Assembly: GCA_024276605.1 (NCBI GenBank)
Contig: JAJRWX010000026.1
Span: 30,629 to 94,628 of the forward strand
DNA: 64,000 nt
Direction of reading: 5' to 3'
From: Planctomycetota bacterium
Lineage (GTDB): Bacteria > Planctomycetota > Phycisphaerae > UBA1845
The position numbers and the translations under genes were made by a program. The notes below the pieces were generated by a model. It was not told the DNA's origin, searched no databases, and worked only from the letters and a program-made list of their open reading frames with translations. Shown here in pieces: positions 55,116 to 63,223 of the stretch; position 1 is the first letter of the stretch; each line of letters starts with the position of its first letter.

Positions 55116-57473
55116 TTACGGTGATGTGTCTAGGCGTCCGATAAGTTCTTCGGCTTCGCTTTTCAGGAGGCGTAATTCTGCGAGTGACTCAAACCAGAGG
55201 AAACCATCGTTGTACGAGACGGTGTACCCTACATCTGATGATATGTCGGGCCAGTGTTTTATGGCTGCATCCATCCCATCTGCAGCGCCAAATCGGTTAC
55301 CTCGCCGGGCCTGAGCAATGGCTATGATGAGATGATTGACGACCGCCTCGTCACCAAATTCTATGGCCAATCGAGCGTGTTTGATGGCACGTACATATTC
55401 CTCATTGCGCAAATAGGCTAGGGCAAGAAGGCGCTTGGCGAGGGGGTGCCGCTCGTTTGACTTGCGATCAACGTACTTGGCATCATCGAGTGCATCACGA
55501 AAGTCAATCGATCCAGTTAGCGTGAGACGCATTCGTGTTCGAAGTAGCCAAGTGTATATGTCATCATTGTTTTGATTCAATGCTTGGCGAATACTGGTCT
55601 CAGCACCTGCGTGCCCCATGTGCAACTGCAATGCAGCCAAACTACGCCACACCGGTGCTCGGTCTTCTCCACGATAATCACTTGATCCTCGTGCCAAGTC
55701 CACGCCCTTCTGTAGACACTCATAGGCCCGATCGAGATTGTGCTTCAAGGCGTAGAATGCCCCCAAATTTGTCCACGCGGGGAATGAATCAGGCGTATGG
55801 GTAAGCAATTGCTCTGCTGTTTCGACGGCCCGATCGTATTGTCCTAAATTTTTTAGGATGACGCTATGGTAGTTAAGCACGTTCGTGTTTTGCGGGGCGG
55901 ATGAAAGCACACGTTCGCAAGTGCGACTGAGCTGCTTAAGATTTTCCACCGTTTTCCATGACTTGTCATTTTTACACCGCTCGATGCCAAGCCAAATGAC
56001 ATAAGAAAGCGTTTGAAGGTTATCAGGATCAAGCGCTAAGGCCTCACGAAATTCCGCATCAGCTTCTTCCCATTTATCATTCATGCGGTAGTTGTATCCA
56101 CTCTCGCAGAGCTTGGCGATTAAGGCTTTTTGTTCAGATTCTCTGGCACGATCCGTGCGTCCACGTTGAATATGAACGATAGTGACGGCTATGGAAAGTA
56201 GCACGATAGCTACGGTGGCGGTTAAATGCGCGGGGCGTCGTCGTGCAAATTTTGTTAGACGCATGGCCACGCTTGGCTTGCGCGCGTGAATGGGAAGATC
56301 TTGCATGAACCTGCGCAGATCATCCACCAATGCGCCGGCGGTTGCATACCGCGCATCAGGTGATTTCTCCATCGCTTTTTGACAAATAATCTCGAGTTCC
56401 TGCGGTACTTCACTTACCAGCTTTCGCGGTGGAATCGAATCACGCGTGATAATGTCACTAAGAATCTGTTTTTCATCCGAGCCAGGATAGGCAGGTTGAA
56501 AGCAGAGTAATTCATACAGCGTTACCCCGAGCGAATAGATATCCGTGCGATGATCAATTCGAACGCGCCGAGCCATGGCCTGTTCAGGGCTCATATAACG
56601 TAGTGTACCCAGCAAGGTACCCGTCATAGTGACAGATACGTCCTCATCGCTTTTGGCTAGACCAAAGTCCGCGATCATAATACGACCATCGTCGGATAAA
56701 ATGAGGTTGGCGGGTTTGATGTCTCGATGAACGATACCTTCACCGTGGGCATAATGCAGCGCATCCGCAGCGTCCGCCATCCACCTAGCCACCTGTTGAT
56801 AATAGGGTTTGCCGTGTCCCGCTGAAGATGACCCCGCCTGGCTGCTACTCATGCGACCGGACGAGATGCCGGATTCGGACACGGCTCTTTCGCCGTCATC
56901 GGTCATGGCCCGATGCATGACGGTTAACAGTTGTGTTGGTGAGGCTGAAGGCGCATGCAACTCAGCAAAACGACTGATGAGAATATTTAGTGGCTGACCT
57001 TCGATCAGTTCCATGGCGTAGTAGTACGCGTCATGGGATTCGCCGAAATCGTAGATCGGCACAATGTTTGTATGATGAAGCCGGGCGGCAGCCGTGGCTT
57101 CTCGTCGAAACCGGCCTACGGCAGACGGACTGGCAGAACCAACGATCGCCGGCAGCACTTTCAACGCCACAGTACGATTTAACTTTCTTTGCCGAGCATG
57201 GTAGACAATACCCATCCCCCCTTGACCAAGTACGCCGAGGATATCATAGCCCTCAATGGTAGGTACATGTTTAGCTCTATATGATGATCGCGATGGAGAA
57301 GTAGCCAAGGTTTCTTCTGATGATCGATTTGCGGCAAGAATGGCTTCTACCCGACTGCGAAGTGTTTCATCGTCACCACAAGCTTTTGATAAAAAATCAT
57401 CTCGCTCCTTGACTGTCATTCGTTTGGCCTGCGAAACAATTTGATCAATATGTTGGTTAGATGTGGATGACAT
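55116..57473 (-). CDS. Ser/Thr protein kinase with TM segment and TPR repeats
   Basis: Membrane-anchored PknB-type Hanks kinase, 785 residues. Gly loop GQGGMG at 83-88, Lys105, HRDIKPAN with Asp251, DFG at 269-271 and SPEQ at 295-298, all intact. Residues ~165-225 hold an insertion with low-complexity Ser/Gly (SSSQAGSSSAG) between the N-lobe and the catalytic loop. A TM helix lies at ~425-445 (ATVAIVLLSIAVTIVHI). The extracytoplasmic part is a row of TPR helices (about 480-750), for example FPAWTNLGAFYALKHN. The N-terminal ~60 residues are a helical extension common in planctomycete kinases. Upstream of the GT genes on the same strand. Confidence 0.95.
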   Translation of the reverse strand: MSSTSNQHIDQIVSQAKRMTVKERDDFLSKACGDDETLRSRVEAILAANRSSEETLATSPSRSSYRAKHVPTIEGYDILGVLGQGGMGIVYHARQRKLNRTVALKVLPAIVGSASPSAVGRFRREATAAARLHHTNIVPIYDFGESHDAYYYAMELIEGQPLNILISRFAELHAPSASPTQLLTVMHRAMTDDGERAVSESGISSGRMSSSQAGSSSAGHGKPYYQQVARWMADAADALHYAHGEGIVHRDIKPANLILSDDGRIMIADFGLAKSDEDVSVTMTGTLLGTLRYMSPEQAMARRVRIDHRTDIYSLGVTLYELLCFQPAYPGSDEKQILSDIITRDSIPPRKLVSEVPQELEIICQKAMEKSPDARYATAGALVDDLRRFMQDLPIHARKPSVAMRLTKFARRRPAHLTATVAIVLLSIAVTIVHIQRGRTDRARESEQKALIAKLCESGYNYRMNDKWEEADAEFREALALDPDNLQTLSYVIWLGIERCKNDKSWKTVENLKQLSRTCERVLSSAPQNTNVLNYHSVILKNLGQYDRAVETAEQLLTHTPDSFPAWTNLGAFYALKHNLDRAYECLQKGVDLARGSSDYRGEDRAPVWRSLAALQLHMGHAGAETSIRQALNQNNDDIYTWLLRTRMRLTLTGSIDFRDALDDAKYVDRKSNERHPLAKRLLALAYLRNEEYVRAIKHARLAIEFGDEAVVNHLIIAIAQARRGNRFGAADGMDAAIKHWPDISSDVGYTVSYNDGFLWFESLAELRLLKSEAEELIGRLDTSP

Positions 57474-57482
57474 ATAGGCTAC

Positions 57483-57689
57483 CTACAATCCGGATTCTAA
57501 TGCATGGTGATATATGATTCTCTCTATAGGTTCATCTACTGAGAAGTCATTATTGTCCCAGTCATCGTACCAAAAAGTAGTGTCAGCACTATAGAAAGCT
57601 CGACAGGCATCATACGAAGCATCATAGCACGGTTGCCAATCGTCAAATGCCTTCGATCGCATATAACAAAATAAAACAAGCACATGCAA
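57483..57689 (-). CDS. Hypothetical small protein, 68 aa (doubtful)
   Basis: Ends 9 bases before the kinase start, same strand. The sequence is rich in aromatic and acidic residues (FDDWQPCYDASYDACRAFY), an unusual but protein-like composition; no family and no clear ribosome-binding site. It could be a leader gene of the kinase operon, or a chance frame. Confidence 0.3.
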   Translation of the reverse strand: MHVLVLFCYMRSKAFDDWQPCYDASYDACRAFYSADTTFWYDDWDNNDFSVDEPIERIIYHHALESGL

Positions 57690-57890
57690 GGACTATGACG
57701 AGTTATCGTTCAAAATCAAATAAGCACAAAGCATTATTTAACCTGGGCACCAATCAAGTTTGGGCACATAGACGAACCGTGAAACAGGCTCTGGTTTGTG
57801 GTAAATGACACTCTCTTGGCTACTTCTACCTAGCCACTAATTGTGACGTCTGCGATTAATGTGATCAGGGACTGATACAATCGTATCAAG

Positions 57891-58223
57891 TTAGGGGATC
57901 GCTTGCGCTGCAGGCAAAAAGTTGGCAGGATTTGGGATCACGGTAAAGCGACTACGCTCGTGTGCAAAGTCGAAGTACCATTGACTTCCCCAAACTCTCA
58001 TTACGTCCAACCCGATGATGATGTCGGGTAATGCTGGATTATCGAACAGACCGGCTAACAATTTGACACCACCCAGTTGATTTTGCGTGAGCGTTAATTC
58101 GATCGTATCCCCAGGTTGTATAATAAATGCTTCGGTGAACTTACGCTGAATAATCGTTCTTGTTGCGCCGGTATCGACAAGTGCAGAAGCTGGTATTTGC
58201 CGGTTGTTGATGTCAACCACCAC
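57891..58223 (-). pseudogene. Second retropepsin-like domain, downstream half of a split gene
   Basis: 110 residues containing SALVDTGATRTII, the DTG(A/S) active-site loop of retropepsin-like aspartyl proteases, and a final GLDVMRVWGSQWYFDFAHE strand pair matching the family's flap/Gly-loop end. It lies in the same frame as the domain upstream (58257-58721), separated only by one TAA and 11 codons that read as protein (TFQGFDAAFLR). The only start here is GTG with no ribosome-binding site. I therefore treat it as the broken 3' half of one gene, although a separate re-initiated gene is possible. Confidence 0.55.
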
Positions 58224-58256
58224 CCGCAGAAACGCAGCATCAAACCCTTGAAAAGT

Positions 58257-58721
58257 TTACGGAGGGTCATCAAAGAGGATACGCACACCCTCCAATGGCG
58301 CAGTCGTTTGAAATGCGGCCTGGCGAAAATCAAAATCAAGCGCCAAGACCAGTCCCGTTTTGCGGAAAAATTCAAACCCAAGACCATTACAATCACAGGT
58401 CGAGATTCCCACAATCGCACCATCGGACACCGCGCCGATAGAACCAGTTGTGTAGTTAAACGGTGCTGTGACCGCGACACGCTCGATACCTCTAAACGTA
58501 ACAACATCTACCGTATCAACGATTGGTAAATCGTAAGTGCTTCGAAGTAAGACCTCGTAGCCACCTCCGGTGTCAATGATAGCTGATGCGACCTCTACTT
58601 TTTCAATAGTCAATGGAGCAAGAAATCGGAATTCATTTGGATCGATTACATCCACACCGCAGCCCGCTATGGTCGCGGAAACTACGCTAATCGCCACTGG
58701 TATGAATCTTCTCGATATCAT
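58257..58721 (-). CDS. Retropepsin-like aspartyl protease-domain lipoprotein, upstream half
   Basis: 154 residues with signal/lipobox VVSATIAGCGVD (Cys near 21) and SAIIDTGGGYEVLL, a DTG loop of retropepsin-like proteases. It ends GVRILFDDPP, then TAA, and the next in-frame 11 codons lead into a second DTG domain. Two DTG domains in tandem, as in a two-lobed aspartic protease or a fused retropepsin dimer, suggest that the whole was one gene. Alone, this half can act only as a homodimer, as retropepsins do. Confidence 0.7.
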   Translation of the reverse strand: MISRRFIPVAISVVSATIAGCGVDVIDPNEFRFLAPLTIEKVEVASAIIDTGGGYEVLLRSTYDLPIVDTVDVVTFRGIERVAVTAPFNYTTGSIGAVSDGAIVGISTCDCNGLGFEFFRKTGLVLALDFDFRQAAFQTTAPLEGVRILFDDPP

Positions 58722-59242
58722 ATCTATACAGTTTTACGCCAATTCGTTGTAACAGTATCCCCCACTCAGTGTCCGAACCAATATTTCGACCGGGCAACTC
58801 ATGCGGCAACTTGACGCGTTTGCCGCCGTGATCCTGCTGTGAGATTCGGCGTTCGAACGGTGTAGGATATAGTCAAAAATGAAATAGGGCGCAAAATTGG
58901 GGGAATTCGGTTAGGATGCTACTTGGCAAGGCTGTTTGCGGCGACTATAGAGGAAGCTCTATCATTGTGTGGCGGTCGAATCCGGACATGCTGGTTTTCG
59001 GCTGAGATTATTCGAAAAAACTCTTTTTAACTGCAATACATGATCGGTAAGCTTGTTTTGGCCTACCAGGATGAGGCGTCGAAGTTGTCAAAAAGGCACC
59101 AACCATATCAACTCAAGTGTGTCTATATAGGCATGATTATGCCATACATGGCTAGATTTGGGCTACGTTCTAGTTGGGAATTCGATTATTAACCGGCAAC
59201 AATATGTACGGATGTGCCGTAGGCTAAATGAGGAGAAGAGTA
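58722..59242. other. 521-base divergent intergenic region
   Basis: Between the aspartyl-protease gene and the LPP20-like gene, which diverge. No gene or clear hairpin recognised; promoters for both are expected here. Confidence 0.45.
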
Positions 59243-60568
59243 ATGACGAAATTGGTACGAGGTTTTGCGTCGATGGTGGTGGTGATGTGCGGTTTGACAT
59301 TTACTTCCATAGCATGGGGACAAGTGTCGAATGCCCAGAATAAGCTACTAGCCAAACGAGCTGCGGAGGCGGATGGATATCGCAAATTGGCTGAGACCGT
59401 TTACGGCGTACAACTCAACTCTAATACCTACGTGCGTGATTTCGTCGCCGAGTCGGATGAGATTCGTACATCTGTGAATCATTTTATCAAAGGTATTAGG
59501 TTTGGCACGCCCCGCTATTACGATGATGGTGTCTGCGAAGTCGATGCAGAAGTAACCGTGGCAAAGCTGGTGACGCATCTCAAAAAAGTGTATACTTCGA
59601 CATATCGCGGTAATCATGTCTCGACGACGGATATTGAGAATATTACACAGCGGATCAAACGCAATGTGATTCGCGTGACAGGTTCCGGTGCACCTAGACC
59701 TGAATTGCCACCTGGCCTGCCGGAAGGATTTGAAGAGGTGTTGACTCCATTGCCGGCTGGTATTTCAACATCACGCATGTCGGTGCCCGCCATTTGGAAG
59801 ACCATTCCACCACAGGCTAGATTGATGGCTCCGCGCGCTGCCCGCGTGGATGCTATGCGACGATTGCTCGAAGAAATTAAAGGATTGCGCTTGAACTCGA
59901 ATACGCTCGTACGTGATTTCATCACGGAAACGGATGAAATCAGTGCCAGAGCTAGCGGATTGGTTGTGGGTGCCTCCGAGGTAAGTACGTACCTTCATGA
60001 TGATGAACTGATTGCCGAAGTTGTCTTGGAAGTCCCCCTGGCTAAGGTCGTGACGCGCATCACAGAATTGCACAAACAACATTATCACGGCAACCATGTG
60101 TCTACAACTGACATTGTAAACGTTAAGAAAAACGTTGTGCGCAGCTCGATTCGAGCTGTAGGTTCCGGAGTAGCACCTAGTCGCTTTCAGGCTTCAGCAC
60201 GACAGGCGGGTTACCAAACACCAAGGTGGTTTACGGAACGAATCGAGGTGTTTGGCGAGGGTACGGACCCGGAAATTGGTAGCACTGTCATGGGAAGGCT
60301 GAGGGCTGCCCGCGCAGCGACGCTGGATGGCATGCGAAAGTTAGCTGAAAACGCCTATGGGCTGCGTATCGATTCCAACACAACGGTGCGGGACTTTGTG
60401 GCGGAAAATGACGACATTTCTACACAATTACAAGCCGTCTTGCGTGGGGCAACTACCGATGAGCCGGTATTTGAAAGTGGTGTGGCCCGCATAAGAGTGT
60501 CTATGCCAGCCGCAGAGGTCTGGACCGTTGTTAACCAACAAAGTCTAATCGTATCTCGACGTAAGTAG
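59243..60568 (+). CDS. LPP20-like exported protein with three tandem repeats
   Basis: 441 residues from the ATG at 59243; AGGAG at 59230-59234 is 8 nt upstream. Signal peptide SMVVVMCGLTFTSIAWG. Three LPP20-family repeats are visible: AAEADGYRKLAETVYGVQLNSN, AARVDAMRRLLEEIKGLRLNSN and AARAATLDGMRKLAENAYGL, each followed by ...VRDFVxExDxI. The first two end in NHVSTTDI. The family (H. pylori LPP20) is outer-membrane or flagellum associated. It starts an envelope gene group with a small lipoprotein and a FlgT-like protein. Function is not proven. Confidence 0.85.
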   Translation: MTKLVRGFASMVVVMCGLTFTSIAWGQVSNAQNKLLAKRAAEADGYRKLAETVYGVQLNSNTYVRDFVAESDEIRTSVNHFIKGIRFGTPRYYDDGVCEVDAEVTVAKLVTHLKKVYTSTYRGNHVSTTDIENITQRIKRNVIRVTGSGAPRPELPPGLPEGFEEVLTPLPAGISTSRMSVPAIWKTIPPQARLMAPRAARVDAMRRLLEEIKGLRLNSNTLVRDFITETDEISARASGLVVGASEVSTYLHDDELIAEVVLEVPLAKVVTRITELHKQHYHGNHVSTTDIVNVKKNVVRSSIRAVGSGVAPSRFQASARQAGYQTPRWFTERIEVFGEGTDPEIGSTVMGRLRAARAATLDGMRKLAENAYGLRIDSNTTVRDFVAENDDISTQLQAVLRGATTDEPVFESGVARIRVSMPAAEVWTVVNQQSLIVSRRK

Positions 60569-60599
60569 ACCAAGTTCAATATAACATAGGAAAAATGTA

Positions 60600-60824
60600 A
60601 TGATAACTAAGCATAATTGGCGAATTATTCTCATGTTTGTTGTGGGTTGTTTTAGCGTAGGTTGTTTATCGGTGGCGTGCAAAACTTCTTCTCACACGAC
60701 GGAGTATACTTTTGAGTATACAAACGAGCCTGTCCAAACTAAGGAGCCTGTACATGCGATGCCAGGGGAGTATCAGATGGAGTCTCCCGGTACTATGGTT
60801 GTAGACCCGAGTCGTGGTCAATAG
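60600..60824 (+). CDS. Small lipoprotein, 74 aa
   Basis: AGGA lies 9 nt before the ATG. Basic n-region, hydrophobic core ILMFVVGCFSVGC, then CLSVACKTSS, giving lipobox-like Cys at positions 17, 22 and 27 (most likely LSVAC). The mature part is short, hydrophilic and Thr/Glu/Pro-rich (YTFEYTNEPVQTKEPV). It is 31 bases after the LPP20-like gene and 111 before the FlgT-like gene, so probably in one operon. Confidence 0.7.
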   Translation: MITKHNWRIILMFVVGCFSVGCLSVACKTSSHTTEYTFEYTNEPVQTKEPVHAMPGEYQMESPGTMVVDPSRGQ

Positions 60825-60935
60825 GTGACTTTTGATGTCATCATTGTCGCTCATAACCTCGCGGGCTACAGTCTGCGCTTCGTGATATAAGGGTTATCCC
60901 ACTTTACTCGATCTTAATGGGAGATGAGATAAGTT

Positions 60936-62081
60936 ATGCACCGTTTATTACGCACGACGATCATTCAACTGAGTCTGGTGGTGTTACTGGGGCAATCCAC
61001 ACAAGCGCAAAGCGACGGTGTGTGGGTCGAAGATAAAGGTCTCGGTGTCACCGAAGAGGCTGCATTGCGAGATGCCATGCGCAACGCCCTTAGTCAAGGG
61101 GCAGGCTCGGAAATAAGTTCACATTCCCAAACCGATAATTTCGAGTTGGTACGCGATGCCATATACGCCCGCGCCGATGGCTTTGTTAGTCAAGTTAAAG
61201 TTCTTGGTTATAGCAATGCGGTAGGTGGCTTGAAATCATGTCGTATTCGTGCATTTGTCAAAAAAGGAGACGTGGCGGCTAGTTGGGGAGGCGTGCAAAA
61301 CGTCCTCGATCAAGTCGGCAGACCCGGGATTATGGTCTACGTCAAAGAGACTATCGACGGCGTATTACAAGAGGGCAGTGTGTTAGAAGCACACATCGAA
61401 AATCGCTTTACCAAGATGGGATTCGACCTTTATGCCCGTAGTCAACTGAAGGCTATCGAACAAAAAGAAATGGCTGACGCGGTGGCCAACAACAACGTGT
61501 CTAAAATGCAGGCTATCGCGAAAAATTTTCATACGCAGATTTTCATTTCAGGCTACGCCAATACCAATACCGCGGGGTCTCGAAATTTAGCCGGACAATC
61601 GACGGCTATGTATAACGCTGATGGTCTACTCAAGATGTATCACACCGATACGGGCAAGCTCATCACTTCTGAAGTATTAACAAACTGCCGTGGCGGCGCA
61701 CGAACCGCTTATGCCGGTTCACACCAGGGTGGCCGAAAGGCACTGCTCAACTGCGCAGAGGAATTGGCTGATAGGTTATACTGGAGTGCCATGAAAAGTT
61801 GGTCAACGCAGATATCCGCCGGGGGCACGCTGGTGCTGGAGGTTCAAGGTGTTTCTGCGGTGGATGCCATCAATATCAAGCGAAAACTCCAAGATGCCGT
61901 ACCAGATAAAATTCAAAGTATCCACAAATCATTCTCCAAGGGGATAGCCACATTCCGCATACAGTCTACTTTATCTGTTGATGACCTTGTGATAATTCTT
62001 TCTAGTGGAGACTTGGCTGATTTTATGACCATCGAGGACCAACAGATGGGGAAAATCCAAGCTGTTCGTACGGGGAAATAG
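60936..62081 (+). CDS. FlgT/CsgG-like envelope assembly protein
   Basis: 381 residues. Signal peptide LSLVVLLGQSTQAQ. N-terminal region (GVWVEDKGLGVTEEAALRDAMRNALSQGAG) matches the FlgT N-domain style; residues ~140-350 contain CsgG-like beta-alpha elements (GRPGIMVYVKE, DADGLLKMYHTDTGKLIT). FlgT helps hold the flagellar H ring and CsgG forms the curli pore; which role applies here is unknown, but both belong to outer-membrane assembly. The neighbouring LPP20-like gene supports this. GAGATG-type leader GGGAGATGAGATAAGTT precedes the ATG. Confidence 0.72.
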   Translation: MHRLLRTTIIQLSLVVLLGQSTQAQSDGVWVEDKGLGVTEEAALRDAMRNALSQGAGSEISSHSQTDNFELVRDAIYARADGFVSQVKVLGYSNAVGGLKSCRIRAFVKKGDVAASWGGVQNVLDQVGRPGIMVYVKETIDGVLQEGSVLEAHIENRFTKMGFDLYARSQLKAIEQKEMADAVANNNVSKMQAIAKNFHTQIFISGYANTNTAGSRNLAGQSTAMYNADGLLKMYHTDTGKLITSEVLTNCRGGARTAYAGSHQGGRKALLNCAEELADRLYWSAMKSWSTQISAGGTLVLEVQGVSAVDAINIKRKLQDAVPDKIQSIHKSFSKGIATFRIQSTLSVDDLVIILSSGDLADFMTIEDQQMGKIQAVRTGK

Positions 62082-62242
62082 TCTACCAGTGCTCCGTCAC
62101 GATTGATTTGTTGGATAGGTTTTAACCGAACCGCGCCATCAAGAAGTGGTCATTTTTCCAGCCCACCAATGGCCGCTTCCTGAAAGGCGCGATTCTGCAA
62201 GGCGATGGGTTCCTGTTTTTTGACGTGACGACCTCATTGCGG

Positions 62243-62270
62243 TTACAGTGCCCCGTCACCCGGTTATAAT
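62243..62270 (+). promoter_or_regulatory. Sigma70-like promoter for ribH-nusB-ftsY
   Basis: TTACAG at 62243-62248 and TATAAT at 62265-62270 with a 16-base spacer, 21 bases before the ribH start. The region before it shows no FMN riboswitch core. Confidence 0.55.
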
Positions 62271-62291
62271 ATGGGTGATTGAGCTATCTCA

Positions 62292-62783
62292 ATGGATGAA
62301 TTGGTAATGATTAACGAATTATCCGGTCAACTGGAAGCTAAGGGCAAACGATTTGCCATCGTGGTCAGTCGTTTCAATGACTTTATCACGGCTAAGCTGC
62401 TGGATGGCGCGGTAGATGTGCTCCAACGACACGGCTGTGATGAACAGGCTATTACTTGCGTGCGTGTTCCCGGAGCATTTGAAATTCCTTTTGTCGCCCT
62501 AAAATTAGCGGAATCTCAGGAATACGATGCCATCATTTGCCTGGGGTGTGTGATACGTGGCCAAACGGCACATTTTGAGTATGTTGCGGCAGAGGCCGCG
62601 AAGGGGATCGCGCAGATCGGTCTTGAAACCGGCATACCAACGACCTTTGGTGTCATCACGGCAGATACACTTGAACAAGCCATCGAACGTGCCGGTTCTA
62701 AAGCCGGTAACAAGGGTGTTGATGCGGCGATGTCTGCTATAGAACTTGTCAATCTTATACTTCAATTACCATCAGATCTGTAA
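62292..62783 (+). CDS. ribH: 6,7-dimethyl-8-ribityllumazine synthase
   Basis: Penultimate step of riboflavin synthesis: joins 5-amino-6-ribitylaminouracil and 3,4-dihydroxy-2-butanone-4-phosphate. 163 residues, normal length. Substrate-binding motifs [21 protein letters not shown] and [13 protein letters not shown] are present; His94 is the catalytic residue. [12 protein letters not shown] near 137-148 gives phosphate-binding residues. nusB begins 6 bases after its stop, a common bacterial order (ribH-nusB). A start at M6 is also possible. Forms 60-mers or pentamers in the cytoplasm (family knowledge). Confidence 0.97.
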   Translation: MDELVMINELSGQLEAKGKRFAIVVSRFNDFITAKLLDGAVDVLQRHGCDEQAITCVRVPGAFEIPFVALKLAESQEYDAIICLGCVIRGQTAHFEYVAAEAAKGIAQIGLETGIPTTFGVITADTLEQAIERAGSKAGNKGVDAAMSAIELVNLILQLPSDL

Positions 62784-62789
62784 CCCATC

Positions 62790-63221
62790 ATGGCTGTTGA
62801 CCCATCGAAGCGCCGAGAAGCGCGCATCCTCGCCATGCAATCACTTTGCCAGTGGGATGCTCAACCCCAAGAGCGTGAAGCACTACTCGCTGAGTATCTT
62901 GCCACGCAGACTGACGATAACCTTATCATCGATTTCGCACAAAAGCTTGTCCAGACCATGTGGCAACATCAAGCCAACATCGACAAACTCATTTCGGTAT
63001 CGTGTCATGGGTGGACCATCTCGCGTATTGCCTTGGTTGAACGTAACATTCTCCGGGTTGCGATTGCAGAACTGGAGCAGGGAGATACGCCGCATAAAGT
63101 GGTCATGAACGAAGCCATCGAAATTGGTCGTACTTTCGGCGGAAAAGATTCACCGGGTTTTGTAAATGGGGTACTGGATGAAGTCTTTCGACGAATGTCA
63201 AAAACGGGTGAGGAAACATAG
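62790..63221 (+). CDS. nusB: Transcription antitermination factor NusB
   Basis: 143 residues. All-helical RNA-binding protein that forms an antitermination complex on rRNA operons with NusE/S10. Clear pattern: KRREARILAMQSLCQWD, then SRIALVERNILRVAIAEL and PHKVVMNEAIEIGRTFGGKDSPGFVNGVLDEV, the latter being the strongest signature of NusB. It lies between ribH and ftsY with 6-base and 2-base gaps, so the three genes are one operon. Confidence 0.97.
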   Translation: MAVDPSKRREARILAMQSLCQWDAQPQEREALLAEYLATQTDDNLIIDFAQKLVQTMWQHQANIDKLISVSCHGWTISRIALVERNILRVAIAELEQGDTPHKVVMNEAIEIGRTFGGKDSPGFVNGVLDEVFRRMSKTGEET

Positions 63222-63223
63222 AC

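Noticed and set aside
62082..62291. FMN riboswitch before ribH
   Set aside because: The conserved RFN core segments were not found; only a plain -35/-10 promoter is visible.
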